DNA of 64,000 bases from Vairimorpha ceranae (lineage: Eukaryota; Microsporidia; Nosematidae): assembly GCF_000988165.1 (NCBI RefSeq), contig NW_020169309.1:1-64000 (forward strand), in the 5' to 3' direction. Every line of letters starts with the position of its first letter. Position 1 is the stretch's first letter. The position numbers and the translations under genes were made by a program. The notes under the pieces were generated by a model. That model did no database searches, was not told where the DNA came from, and was given only the letters and a program-made list of their open reading frames with translations. Positions 1 to 10,393 of the stretch are shown here, piece after piece.

Positions 1-61
1 ATATAATATAATCAACTATGAAAGATTGTTATTTATTTAAAAAAACGTTTTCCAAAATTTG

Positions 62-800
62 AAAAAAGAAGGGTTAAAAAATAAATAAATATTCAGATTC
101 AAACTTTTTATATATATTGATGACTAGCTAACGCTATTCCGTTTGAAACGGGGTCATAAATAAATAATATTCTTATTTTACATTTTGTACATGTTTTTAG
201 GCTTGGGCGCATCGTTTAAAGTAAAAAATGTCTTACATTGACATTGTAAAATTTGCAATAGTCACCATTTTGCAATTACAAAAAAATTGAAAAAAATAAA
301 AAATACACAAAATCTCGAAATATCCTTTTAGTAACAACTATTTAGGTGGTATTTTAGTGCTTTTAAATGAAAAATTAAAACAGAATTTCACAATTTTTAA
401 AAAAGAAGGGTTAAAAAATAAATAAATATTCCGATTTAAACTTTTTATATATATTGATTGATGAGTGATGACTAGCTAACGCTAGCCCGTTTAAAACAGG
501 ATTTTATATAAATAATATTCTTATTTTTCATTGTGTAACATGTCTTTAGACTTGTGCGCATTGTTTAAAGTACAAAATGTCTTACATTGTAAAGTAAAAT
601 TTGCCATTACAAAAAAATTAAAAATCTTATGAAAAATACACAAAACCCCATAATATCCTTTTAGTAACAATTATATACAAATCTTAAGGTTGTATTTGCA
701 TGCTTTTAAATAGAAAATACAAAGAATTTTACAAATTTTTTAAAAAGAAGGGTTAAAAAAAAAATAAATATTTAGATTCAAACTTTTTATATATATTGAT
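62..800. repeat. about 340-bp imperfect tandem repeat, two units plus a partial third
   Basis: A block beginning with an A-run followed by GAAGGGTTAAAAAA and ending in CTTTTTATATATATTGA occurs at about 62-120, 399-458 and 742-800, giving periods of about 337 and 342 bases. Other parts are shared between the first two units, for example GACTAGCTAACGCTA near 122 and 470, and CTTTTAGTAACAA near 326 and 658. The copies have diverged by substitutions and small indels. The block lies directly upstream of the Helitron relic, so it may be part of that element or an older local satellite; the sequence does not decide this. Confidence 0.8.
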
Positions 801-954
801 AAAATTTTATGAAAGAAGAAGTATGAATATTCATAAAAGCAAGAACACTAATGTAGGGTCTACAAAGATAGTAAAACTAATTAAATAAAAAGGATTTTTT
901 TTATTAGTTCCATATCGAAACAATATTTTTGTTTTGGCCACCTCACTAAAGGTT

Positions 955-3340
955 ACACCAGGATGGTTGTCTTCAATACAAAAAGAGTAGCAGGGTTAAA
1001 TATGATGTACTTGGATTCTTGGTAGATAATAGTTATGTTGTTTCATACAACAAGTATTTTTTAAAGAGGTAAATTGTCATATAAATGCCGGGGTTTGTAC
1101 TTCCATTAAATCAGTAAAGTATATATTATAATATATTTATAAAAGTTACAATTGTGCAGAAATATAATTTACAGACAAAAATGAAGTATATAAAATTATA
1201 ATTTAGGATGGGTTGCTACGCTAGAAATTTACTGGTGATTTTTTAAATATAAAATGTATGAAAAATCATAAAAAATTTATAGGCTTTCAGTACATCTACC
1301 ACAAGAATAGATGATTATTTTTTAGCAAAAGAAAAGATAGATATTTTAAAAAATTTGGATTTGAGAAAATTATCCTTTAAAGTTTTTTAAATTAGTTGAA
1401 ATTAATTTTAAAGCAATTTTTTTTTTAGAAATATCACTTTGCTATATAAATAAAGAAGGTCAGTGGTTATAGCGAAATAATAATTATTCTAAGATAATCA
1501 TTAAACTATAACAGTTTTATCGCTAAAAAGGAAAATTAAGTTTGTAAGTGTTATAATTAAATGTTAAAGAAGCTGCATCTTTTTAAGATTTAAAAGAGTT
1601 AATTATTCTTCTTGTTCTAATACTGTCTAAGCAAGAGGTTTGCTTTCTAATGACAGCGAGTGGAATAGAGTCGTTGAAGCAGAAAGTACGGTTAAGGTAA
1701 AAACACCTTCGGATACATCTGTGCTTTTAATAGCCGAATTAAAGTCAGCAAATTTTTCTTTTATTATTATAATAATATGGCAAATGACTTTTTAGAAATA
1801 ATAAATGCCATGGATAGAATATTTGTATAATAAAAAACTAAGTTAATTTTCATGAGATAACAATGATTTTTTTTGGTCTTTCAGGATCTATGACATAATG
1901 TTAATAGTATAAATGGGAAGCATAAAATGTTGTAATGTTGATAAATTAGTTCATTTTTGAATTTTAACCAAAAGATAGTTTTTGATATTATTATCATAAT
2001 ATAAATAAAGATGGCAATTTATTATTTTTATATGGTCCTGCTAAATCTGGAAAGATCTATTTGTACAATATATTACAAGAATACATAAATAAAAAAACAA
2101 ATGTTTATTTAGATGGTAACAACTGGAATTGGTGCTGATCCGCTAAGAAATGGAAGAACGATACATTGTACAATGAAATTACTGTTTCATTGACTGAGAC
2201 AAGTATTTCCAGGCAAAAGAAATGTGAAAGCATCTTTATTATTAATTGATGAAGCATCCATGTTATCGTAACAAGATTTAAATGCAGTTAAATAAATACA
2301 GAAAATTATGCAATAGTACAAAAATCTTTGGAGGAAAGACTTACTTTTGGGTGAAAATTTTAAACAGACAGCAAGTATTGCTCTTAAGGTTCTCCAGTTG
2401 ATATAATATAAAATTCAATAATTAATTTCGAGCTATGAAAAAATATCAAAGTTTTAGATCTTTCAGATAATATGAGATCCAAAAATCATCCAGGTTTTAC
2501 TAATTAGCTTCTAAGAATAAGTACTGAAGACAGAATTAATAAAAGCAATGAAATTGAGATTACTGAGAGGTAAATTGAAATAGAACATTTTTATGAAATA
2601 ATTTATGGTAAAGGAGAGATAAGCAAAACCGTGATGTATAATATAATCTGAAAAAAGTTGTGATGTGTTTAATATAAATCTGATGAACTGACGTTTCTTT
2701 AATAAGAATTAATCAATAAACAAATAAATAAAAAAAGGGTAACGAAAAAGATTATATAACCCAATTTTAATGAATTGGTTTAACAACCACCAATGAAGTA
2801 ATCAATAATACTAATACAAGGATACTTAATAATATTAAAAGAACATTTTAAACCTGAAAATTGCAGATTGAATAGAGTTTAAAGATGTTTATGAGCATAT
2901 AACTTTTTCTCGAATTTATTAATACACACACCCTTCTGGTATGCCTTCTCATAAGTTTGTATTGAAGGTAGATAGAATAGTAATGTTACTTAGGAACATT
3001 AATTCAAAAATGGGGCGTTTTAATGAAGCTAGGCTGTAAATTAAAGCTCTAAAAGAAGATTGAATAATTTAAAAAATTGTTAAAGGAAGTGTAAAGAAGT
3101 TGGTAAATCAAAGAACTAGTATGATATCAAAATTGACTTTATTGGCATTTATATTAAGAAGAAAGCGGCTTTTTGTTAAATTGTCGTTTGCTATGACAAT
3201 AAATTAAAGGTCAGGGACATTTTTTTCATAAAGCTAAAAAAAAAAATTCCTGATTGGATTTTCTATTATGATCAACTATATGTGGCTTTTTTTGAATAGA
3301 TAAAAGTGACAACCTGTGAATTAAACTGGATGCAATTATT
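955..3340 (+). pseudogene. decayed Helitron Rep/helicase open reading frame
   Basis: No intact ORF survives, but translated fragments in shifting + frames follow the order of a Helitron protein. Around 1030-1145 the fragments resemble the Rep-side block of Helitrons (reads as YNKYFLKR, then CHINAGVCTSIKSVKYI, then YIYK). At about 1628-1700 the fragment ARGLLSNDSEWNRVVEAES matches the conserved GLL-D-EW-LEEA block. Helicase motifs follow: Walker A at about 2034-2057 (GPAKSGK), TGIGADPLRNGRTIH at about 2117-2165, IDEASM near 2246, FGGK and FKQTASIALKGSPVDII at about 2330-2408, NMRS near 2470, PSGMPSHKFVLKVDRIVMLL at about 2931-2992, and QLYVAF near 3270. Stops and frameshifts lie between the blocks. 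Known family: Helitron rolling-circle transposons carry RepHel proteins with PIF1-like helicases. The element is dead as a coding unit. Confidence 0.8.
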
Positions 3341-3463
3341 TAAAAGAACACAAGAAATACTATTTTTTATGCATTTTTAAAAGCGTAAAAAATGTTTTTT
3401 AGATAAAGAAATTTACTATGAACATAATCAACCTTTTAAAAATTATTAATAAAGAATATAATT

Positions 3464-3495
3464 ACGTGATATCTTGTTCATGAAACAAAACACGT
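3464..3495 (+). other. interrupted palindrome, possible Helitron 3' subterminal hairpin
   Basis: ACGTG at 3464-3468 pairs with CACGT at 3491-3495, and inside it TTGTT at 3474-3478 pairs with AACAA at 3484-3488. It lies 120 bases beyond the last recognisable helicase block. Helitrons normally end with a short hairpin close to a CTRR end; no clean CTRR is seen just after it, so the link is only suggestive. Confidence 0.25.
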
Positions 3496-3579
3496 GAATT
3501 AGTACTTATCAATTTTTTTAATTTGTAAATTAAATGTTATTAGCAAAATTCTTTTTCTATTTAAAAAAATTTAACGTTT

Positions 3580-5015
3580 CTACCTTATCATTTTATTTGT
3601 TTCCCTTGTTATAATACCATAAACTGAATTTGGTTTGTTTAGATCAATAGCATCCATAAATTTTTTATATTCTTTAAATACAGTACAAAATATTTTTAAT
3701 ATATCTAAGGGTGCTTGATTAAAACCCAAAAATGCCAAACCAAACATTTTCATTGTATGCAGATTGGAATTACAAATTAATGATCTAGGATGATAATTTT
3801 CCGCATAAGCTTTGCAAATAATAAATGTATAAAACAATTCGTTCATGTTACTAACGGTTATAAACTCACATTTTGCTAAAACATTAAAAAATATTTTGAC
3901 CCTTTTTGCTTCCACGCGGGATAATTTTTTTTCAAAAACTAATGATTTATAGTTTAAATATGTATTGTTAGCATGATTATTAATTTCTATAGGTAACCTT
4001 GATGTATTATATTTTAACCAAAAAACTAATGCTTTATAATAGAAACTAGATTTATCGCTAGTAATCATATCAATAATATCTTTTATAGTATCCTTAGAAA
4101 GTGCATTATACAAAATCATAATTGCGCATGCTTTTGCCGAGGTAATAAAAAAAAATTTGTCAATAAAGTTTTCAGGCTTGGTACAAATATCTTTTGATTT
4201 TTGATTTAATTTCATTTCACTGTTCCACCTAGCAGATATTATTGTCCGACCACAGTTTAAGCACTTAATTAAAGTATGATTTTTATGTTTATTTAGTTCA
4301 CAAAATCTTTTTGATTGATCAATTAATTCAATATCATTGACTTTATTAAAACATCCAAATTTAATAAAATCAAAATTATCAAAATACTTATTAAACTCTT
4401 CTTATTCGATTTTATATTTAATCACTCGCAATATATTACTTTTAAAATGGCTTACGAGATTTAGATCTTTTCCTGATATTTTTATTGTAAAAAATTTATC
4501 TTTTTTAACACTTGGAATTTGAAATACTGGCTGATAATTTTCATTTAATGCCAAAAAATTCCAATAGCATCTCGAAAAATACAATAAATCTGTAATTATA
4601 TTATAAATTGGATAATTACTTTTAATATCGTTTAATATTTTTTGATGTTGATTTTGTACTTTTTTATTATGTAAATTGGGCGCTTCGAAATGTAAGACAA
4701 GAATTCTTCTTCCTTTAAATTCTTCTGAGTCAAAATTTTTTATTATCTCGGTTTCTAAATTTTTTAACATATTATACACTTATTCCAATGATATATCTTG
4801 CTCACTATCAATGCTCTTGCCACTATTTTCTAACTTAAATGTTTCGCATTCAAAATTCTTATTATCATTGAAAGAAATCATATAGACAAAGCAATGATTT
4901 TTTTTTTAAAATAAGTACTTATTGGATTAAAATGTTTTTTATAAAGTCTTTTTCTTAATAAATCTTCTAAATCTTCACAAAATAAAAGACTAACTAACAA
5001 TAGTATAAATTTCAT
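3580..5015 (-). pseudogene. broken gene for a secreted protein of unknown function
   Basis: Reading the minus strand from ATG at 5015, a start with TACCC directly before it, gives a convincing signal peptide (MKFILLLVSLLF then CED). The frame is lost at a run of ten A residues near 4908-4917. The next frame runs from 4915 down to 3580 and is interrupted only by TAA at 4780-4782 and TAA at 4402-4404. All segments below the A-run share one frame, so this was probably a single gene of roughly 475 codons. A CxxC pair (KCLNCGR) lies between the second stop and the ATG at 4215. The last 211 codons, 4215-3580, are open and could be mistaken for a gene of their own. No family is recognised. Assembly error in the homopolymer could explain the frameshift but not both stops. 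Confidence 0.6.
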
Positions 5016-5324
5016 GGGTATAATTTTTATAATCAATTTATACTTTTTAATAAAAAGTGTTATTTGCCATTTTTGGTAAAAATTAATATTTTTTTTGTAT
5101 ATAAGTATTAGAACACAAAATAAAGTTTTTAAATGTATTTAATTGTATAAGTCTTAAAAAAAACTTTAAAAATTAAAACCATTTAAAAAAATAAATATTG
5201 TTAAATTTAATCGAAATTTATGTAAATAAAAAAATACAAAGAACTACTAAAATCAAATATATTTATAATCGATAAAGTAAAAGAAAATTTTCATCATCAA
5301 AATAGGAATAACCTCCTTCAGAAA
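5016..5324. other. AT-rich intergenic stretch
   Basis: No ORF, RNA gene or repeat is recognised here. It includes the upstream region of the broken secreted-protein gene. Confidence 0.5.
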
Positions 5325-5660
5325 TCTGAGAACCGTTGAAGTTGAGAAGAAACATAAGTACGATTTGCCGGCTAAAAAATGTAAATCTATGGACGAATAT
5401 AAGACATGAATTTTATTTCCCTTGATTACCTGGGAAGTTGTAATAGCAAAGTATCATGAAATCTATAGAAAAGATATCCGTCTATACCGCTAAATTGAAG
5501 CATATGTGCAGCCCCCAAGTGTTAAAAATGACTCTTAAGAACCTGGTGCTTTAATCAGACGTTGCATTTAGATCCTTGAGAAAAAATTCTAGAATACAGT
5601 CAAGGAACCACAGGAAAGGGAGTCCTAGCCAAGAGAAGGTCAGTTGCCTTTTTGTGTAAA
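5325..5660 (+). pseudogene. coding relic, possibly the end of a non-LTR reverse-transcriptase element
   Basis: This patch is much richer in GC than its surroundings. One + frame reads for about 110 codons with six scattered stops: LRTVEVEKKHKYDLPAKKCK, then LFPLITWEVVIAKYHEIYRK, then IEAYVQPPSVKND. The pattern of charged helix, KYDLLA-like stretch, xxITWxxVVxKYHxxY and xxEAYxQ resembles the region downstream of the reverse-transcriptase core in microsporidian retroelements as I recall them. There is no catalytic motif left to confirm it. What is seen is a decayed reading frame; the family is inference. Confidence 0.35.
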
Positions 5661-7461
5661 ATACAAGAGTATGAAAATGTTATATTTAAATAAAAAATTT
5701 AATTATTTAAATTTACATCTGTCACTAAAATTTTCTTCTTTATTTTATTTATTAAAAAATATTAATAATGTTTATATTGTTTATTTCTTTATTTTCAACC
5801 ATAAAATTATTAAGGTTAAAAATTATAATTATTTAAACATAGCCGATATCGATTGTAAGTGAATTATGTACGACAATCACATTCACAAATCTAATATAAC
5901 AACCGTATATAAGTAAATAAGGTATTTGAAAAAAGTGTTTTTATTTGTAGCTTTTGAAATATTTAACAATTTGACAGTACTACTTAAAAATAGTCTAAAT
6001 ATTTTAAATATAAAAATGGCATAAAGGCTGTGAAAAAAACCAATTTTCTACAAAAATTTATTCAATCTAAAATTTTAATTTGCACCTGCATAGATACAAG
6101 ACAACAAATAACAATGTATATAACTAATTGGACATCAAAACTTGCATATTGATTTGTTGTTTGACTGAAAAGATGAACCTCTTTTTATAACGAAAAAATG
6201 ACATATTTTAGAAAATGTTTTAAAACAAAATTTAATACACAGAAAACCATGAACATTTAGCGAAAAAAACATCTATAGACAATGCAGTTTATTTATGTGA
6301 TATCTTATATATTGGTGTGCAATAAAATTGGGAACGTGTGAAATAATAAAATATAACATTATTTAAATAAAAAAGCTTTAGACAAATATATCAAGATTAA
6401 GTTTAAACAATAATAAAAATATATTTTAAGAATTTAATTTTGATTTAAAACTATAAACATTAGTTTGACATGCTAATAATAAATTTTTTTTTGTGACACA
6501 ACACACAGATATTAACATTTACATTTAGCAAAAATTTAGAAAAAATTGGCTAAATAGCATATATTTGGCTGGAAACATTAAAATTGTTTGAACTTATATG
6601 TTAATCCATAAATTTACCATTTTATAGCTTAACTATAAGATTGACTTAAAGCATAGTAGAATAATGTAAAAAAACTGGCATAAAACGGCTTGCTTGTCAA
6701 AAATATCATAACAAAAATCAATGCATACCTCTATTAATATGCAATGTAAACACTGCAAAAAAAAGTCTTGGTATATTTTGTAATAAATTAAACTTCTCTA
6801 TGGAAAGTTTTTACATAAAACACATCTTAAAAAAAACATATAGAGGGTTAAAAGTATCGTTTAAAATAGGATATCTTAAGCTGGTCACATAATAGTAAAA
6901 TTTTAGTTTGATTTTAACAAAAATTTTAAATATTTTTAAAAGTAGTTATTTGCTAATTTTAAAGTAAATTCCGTCATAATAATACTTTAAATATTTTTAA
7001 GAATAAATATGCGAATAGTTGTGAACATAAAAATGATTTATTTTTTAATTAGCTTATTTAAGTTAACAAATTAAAGTTTTAAATGCTAACTTAAATGTGA
7101 TAATTTTAATTGTGGCTTTTGCTTTTTGATTCAACAGTTGTGATCAAAATACTTATTAAATTTCGACGTTTTACAATAATTAGTTTTTTTAGAACAACAG
7201 CTGCTATCTTTTTTATGAATTAAAATGAATCATTTTTAGTCATTTGCAGAATTTATGATATGCTAATTATTAAAAAAATAAAGCGTAAAATATAAAAAAT
7301 AGTTTACAAATTTTAGCTTAGTAAGATTTTTAAATATCAATACTATATTTATGCTTTTTTTCGCTTGAAATTTTAATACAAGTAACTTAAAATGTAATAA
7401 TTTATTTAATCTATAAATTTAATTGAAATAAATTAATTTAGATCTATATAGAATTACTTAT
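5661..7461. other. 1.8-kb gene-poor AT-rich region
   Basis: No credible gene is seen on either strand. A 72-codon open stretch at 5644-5862 is low-complexity Leu/Phe/Asn/Tyr and begins with TTG. Short fragments such as MQCKHCKKKSWYI near 6742 hint at old mobile-element debris, but nothing can be assigned. The region probably continues the decayed zone that begins at base 1. Confidence 0.5.
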
Positions 7462-8469
7462 TTAATTTTTACATCCCAAACAAAAGTTAAGATTGTTGTG
7501 TACAAATAAATCACAACTATCGCAGTAAACGGAATTACATTTTTCGCAAGAAAAATTTCCAGGGCTGTTACATACAAAACATACGCCATTACAACACTTC
7601 GTAAAAGGTGCTAATGGATACATATGTTGAAAAGCTTTTGCAATATTTAAAGAGCTGACAAGTTGCAATTCGCAAATGGGGCACCCCATGGGTAAAGAAC
7701 AAATAAAGGTTTTACACAATGGACATTCATAACCCACACTTTGCAGTTGTAAATGACAGGCACATACGCCTTCCTCATAAATCACTTTAGGGAAGCCAAG
7801 CTTAATCAAGTTAATAGTACTACTATTAAGTTCTCCTGGTACGGTCATACACCTAAGAATGTAATTAAAGTGGTCAATATTTAGCGGAACAAAAAATTTA
7901 CCACCTGTTGATTCAACAATATTTTTATAAATCATTAGTTCTCCACATAAACTAATAATATTAACTTTAATGTTATGTTTACGCAGTAAATCAATAACAT
8001 CAGTGTAAGAATCGGGATCTTTTAGAACCAAACTTGACACAATAACTAAAATTTCTCTACAAAATGTATAAGATTTTATTTGGTCAATGGCATCATACAA
8101 TCCATTAAGTAGTGAAAAATTTCCTTCTCCCTTCTGATTTAAAAGATCTGCAATTTCTACGCTATTTGTAGATTTTACCGTTTTTTCATTGACCGTTGAA
8201 AAAGATAATCCAGAAATGGGATTCTCAAGAAAAAAAGTTGGTATAAATTTCTCTAAAGATCTAATAACATTTTTTCTTATCGAAGGTAAATAATCGTTTT
8301 TATCTATAGAACTAGAAATGTCAATTAAAATATGTAAATGTCGCAAAACTCCTTTTTTCCTATCATTATAAACAAATTTATTCAATTTAAACTCTTTTAT
8401 AGTATCACTTCTTTCATCATCTAACCAAGTTCTTTTATATTCTTTTTCCCATGCGAAACCGCCTACCAT
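7462..8469 (-). CDS. SSL1: TFIIH core subunit SSL1/p44
   Basis: A 335-residue homologue of SSL1 (GTF2H2), a core TFIIH subunit that regulates the helicase Rad3/XPD in promoter opening and nucleotide excision repair. The N-terminus carries WEKEYKRTW-D, the conserved TFIIH p44 entry motif. A von Willebrand A-like domain spans about residues 43-215; its metal-site region reads D50-I-S-S-S. The C-terminus has two cysteine-rich zinc modules, about 236-268 (CxCH ... CPLC ... CPIC) and about 292-334 (CC ... CFVC ... CEKC ... CDSC ... CLGC). The first ATG fits, with TATCC upstream. Another TFIIH subunit, TFB3, is encoded at 42 kb. Slightly shorter than the human protein (395). Confidence 0.9.
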   Translation of the reverse strand: MVGGFAWEKEYKRTWLDDERSDTIKEFKLNKFVYNDRKKGVLRHLHILIDISSSIDKNDYLPSIRKNVIRSLEKFIPTFFLENPISGLSFSTVNEKTVKSTNSVEIADLLNQKGEGNFSLLNGLYDAIDQIKSYTFCREILVIVSSLVLKDPDSYTDVIDLLRKHNIKVNIISLCGELMIYKNIVESTGGKFFVPLNIDHFNYILRCMTVPGELNSSTINLIKLGFPKVIYEEGVCACHLQLQSVGYECPLCKTFICSLPMGCPICELQLVSSLNIAKAFQHMYPLAPFTKCCNGVCFVCNSPGNFSCEKCNSVYCDSCDLFVHNNLNFCLGCKN

Positions 8470-8498
8470 TTAAGGATACAAAAAAAAAACAAAAAAAA

Positions 8499-8579
8499 CG
8501 ACGGCGACGAGATTCGAACTCGCGAACCAGAAGGAACCAGATTAGCAATCTGGCGCATTAACCACTTTGCTACACCGCC
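8499..8579 (-). tRNA. tRNA-Ser (GCU anticodon)
   Basis: The minus strand folds as a class II tRNA. The acceptor pairs GGCGGTG with CGCCGTC, discriminator G. The anticodon stem CAGAT/ATCTG encloses the loop TGCTAA-containing region with anticodon GCT. There is a long variable arm and a T-arm GCGAG-TTCGAAT-CTCGT. A T-rich run on the transcribed strand follows and would serve as a Pol III terminator. It decodes AGC/AGU serine codons. The gene lies only 30 bases upstream of SSL1. Confidence 0.95.
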
Positions 8580-8764
8580 TTAGAAAATGACAAAATTAAA
8601 ATAACAAATATTTTTAAATGTTAATCTTTAATAAATCACATTTTTAGCAAATCATTAAACAAATTAAATATTAAAATGTCACTTCAAAAATATGATTTTC
8701 AAATTAAATTTACATCTAAATTAAAACAAAATACTAGAAAAAATTTGATACATAAATTCTTTAA

Positions 8765-9109
8765 TTATTGATCTCCTATACGATTATTTTGCAATTTAGG
8801 ATTGTTAATTATAAGTTTTTCCATTGCCAAGCTTTTAAAATCAAAAGTACATCCATGTTGATCATAAAATCTATGCCTATTACAGTAATTATTTCCACAT
8901 CGGCATTTATAGCAGCCAACCAAATTTAGTTTTCTATTACATTTACTGCATTTATTTTTCATTGTATCAGAATGTTTTGTAGATTTTGAGCTATTAAGAA
9001 TATTATCATCACATTTTCTCTTTTTTGATGGAAGTAACAAAATTTCTTTAGATTCTTCTTTTTGCTTTTTGATACAAATGCTTAGTGTGTTTTCTACCGT
9101 GTTTACCAT
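8765..9109 (-). CDS. AN1-type zinc-finger protein
   Basis: A 114-residue protein with a basic, Ser/Lys-rich N-terminal half and a C-terminal AN1 zinc finger at about residues 54-92. The spacing C-x2-C-x9-C-x2(1)-C-x4-C-x2-H-x5-H-x-C is visible in KCSKCNRKL, CYKCRCG and NYCNRHR. AN1 proteins, often paired with A20 fingers in larger eukaryotes, take part in ubiquitin/proteasome stress responses; no A20 finger is present here. The start ATG has GTAGGGCT just upstream. Confidence 0.8.
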   Translation of the reverse strand: MVNTVENTLSICIKKQKEESKEILLLPSKKRKCDDNILNSSKSTKHSDTMKNKCSKCNRKLNLVGCYKCRCGNNYCNRHRFYDQHGCTFDFKSLAMEKLIINNPKLQNNRIGDQ

Positions 9110-9563
9110 AGCCCTACTTTATAAAAATATTTTAATATTTTTTCAAGAAAGCTGAAATTGGTAATTTATTTTATGCAAAAAGAAAAAAAACTTTTTAAAA
9201 TAAAAATGCTATTGTTTTTTTATTAAACATGTTTTAAAAATCTTTTCAATAATGAGTTGTGAATTAAATTCTTAGAATGCATTAGAATATGTATAAGATG
9301 AATATCAACCTCCCCTCTGACCAAAGAATCGTTTTATAACATTAATTTTTTAAAAAACTTTCCAATATTAATTTGTGAATTAAATTCTTTTTATTGATAA
9401 TTTCTAATACTGCGATTAAATATGTTAATCTTCTTATATACATTTTTTATGACTATTATAATATGTTTTAACCTTAAATGGCTTTTTGTTTTATTTTGAT
9501 GCGTTTTATAAATGATTTCTGCAACATGTCATTTTTTTATTAAAATTTGTAGGCCCATAAACC
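9110..9563. other. intergenic region with a 32-bp direct repeat
   Basis: A block of the form CTTT(T/C)CAATA-T-A-TTTGTGAATTAAATTCTT occurs at about 9242-9272 and again at about 9357-9388, about 116 bases apart, with a few mismatches. No gene is seen. The region is shared upstream sequence for the divergent AN1 and heat-shock-factor genes. Confidence 0.5.
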
Positions 9564-10295
9564 ATGAAATCTGACAAAACACCTAAGATAAATAAATTTA
9601 TTAGACGTTTATATAAAATTGTCAATGATAATTCATTTTCTGAAATTCAATGGACTACAGACGGTCTTAGATTTTATATCACAGATAAGACTGCATTTAT
9701 GCTTAATGGTCTTAAATATTTAAGTAAAACAACAGAATACAGTGCCTTTGTTCGACTTTTGTATGTTTATGGCTTTTCTAAATCAAAATCTTTAAACGCA
9801 TACGAAGAAGAATATTATCATAAAAATTTTAAAAGAGATGGTGATAACTTACTACCGTGCATACAAAGAACTGTAGAAACCAAAACCACATTACTACAAA
9901 AAAATACTAATAGAACGCCTAATCAATTACAAGATCTTTTACAATATTTAAATAATCAAAATTTTAAACTTGAAGGCGAAATTAAATCTTTGAAGGATCG
10001 TGTAGATCAACAGGATTGTACAATTAATGGTTTGGTGCAATTACTTACCAGAATATTTAGGACAAATGACAGTAATAAAGACATGTTACTACCACTAAAT
10101 ATCACTGAACACGGATCACCTATAAATAATGAACTTAGAATAAATTATGATAAAAATCAGGTTGCACGGCTAATGGCAGATACACCAAATATTGATGGTA
10201 GACTTGAAAATACAAATATAGAATTATCTAATAACAAAAACTTTCTTTTTGATTCAGATGATGAAGATTCAATTTATAAAACAAACTTTTTTTAA
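9564..10295 (+). CDS. HSF1: heat-shock transcription factor
   Basis: A 243-residue protein with a full HSF-type winged-helix DNA-binding domain at about residues 9-103. Diagnostic features are F-x-RxLYxIV, IQWTTDGLRFYI, SAFVRLLYVYGFSK (recognition helix) and EYYHKNFKRDGDNLL. A heptad-like region at about 117-165 could act as a short trimerisation domain. The protein ends in an acidic tail (DSDDEDS). It is much shorter than yeast HSF1 (833) and lacks long activation regions, in keeping with microsporidian reduction. GCCC lies 10 bases upstream of the ATG. Confidence 0.9.
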   Translation: MKSDKTPKINKFIRRLYKIVNDNSFSEIQWTTDGLRFYITDKTAFMLNGLKYLSKTTEYSAFVRLLYVYGFSKSKSLNAYEEEYYHKNFKRDGDNLLPCIQRTVETKTTLLQKNTNRTPNQLQDLLQYLNNQNFKLEGEIKSLKDRVDQQDCTINGLVQLLTRIFRTNDSNKDMLLPLNITEHGSPINNELRINYDKNQVARLMADTPNIDGRLENTNIELSNNKNFLFDSDDEDSIYKTNFF

Positions 10296-10393
10296 AGTTA
10301 AGTTTATTTATTTTGTAAGTTATAAATTAAATTTTTAAAATATCTGTAATCTATTTATTTTATTAATAAGTAATGTACTGTACTACCTGAAAG

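Noticed and set aside
3580..4215. 211-codon minus-strand ORF as a stand-alone gene
   Set aside because: It is in the same frame as 4915-4402, lacks the usual upstream CCC, and coding-like sequence continues upstream across a single stop. It is treated as the 3' end of a broken gene.
5644..5862. 72-codon + strand ORF
   Set aside because: TTG start, low-complexity Leu/Phe/Asn content, and it continues the decayed frame upstream.
6690..6780. Zinc-ribbon-like fragment (CKHC) suggesting a transposase relic
   Set aside because: Too short, with no second motif in order; could be chance in AT-rich DNA.
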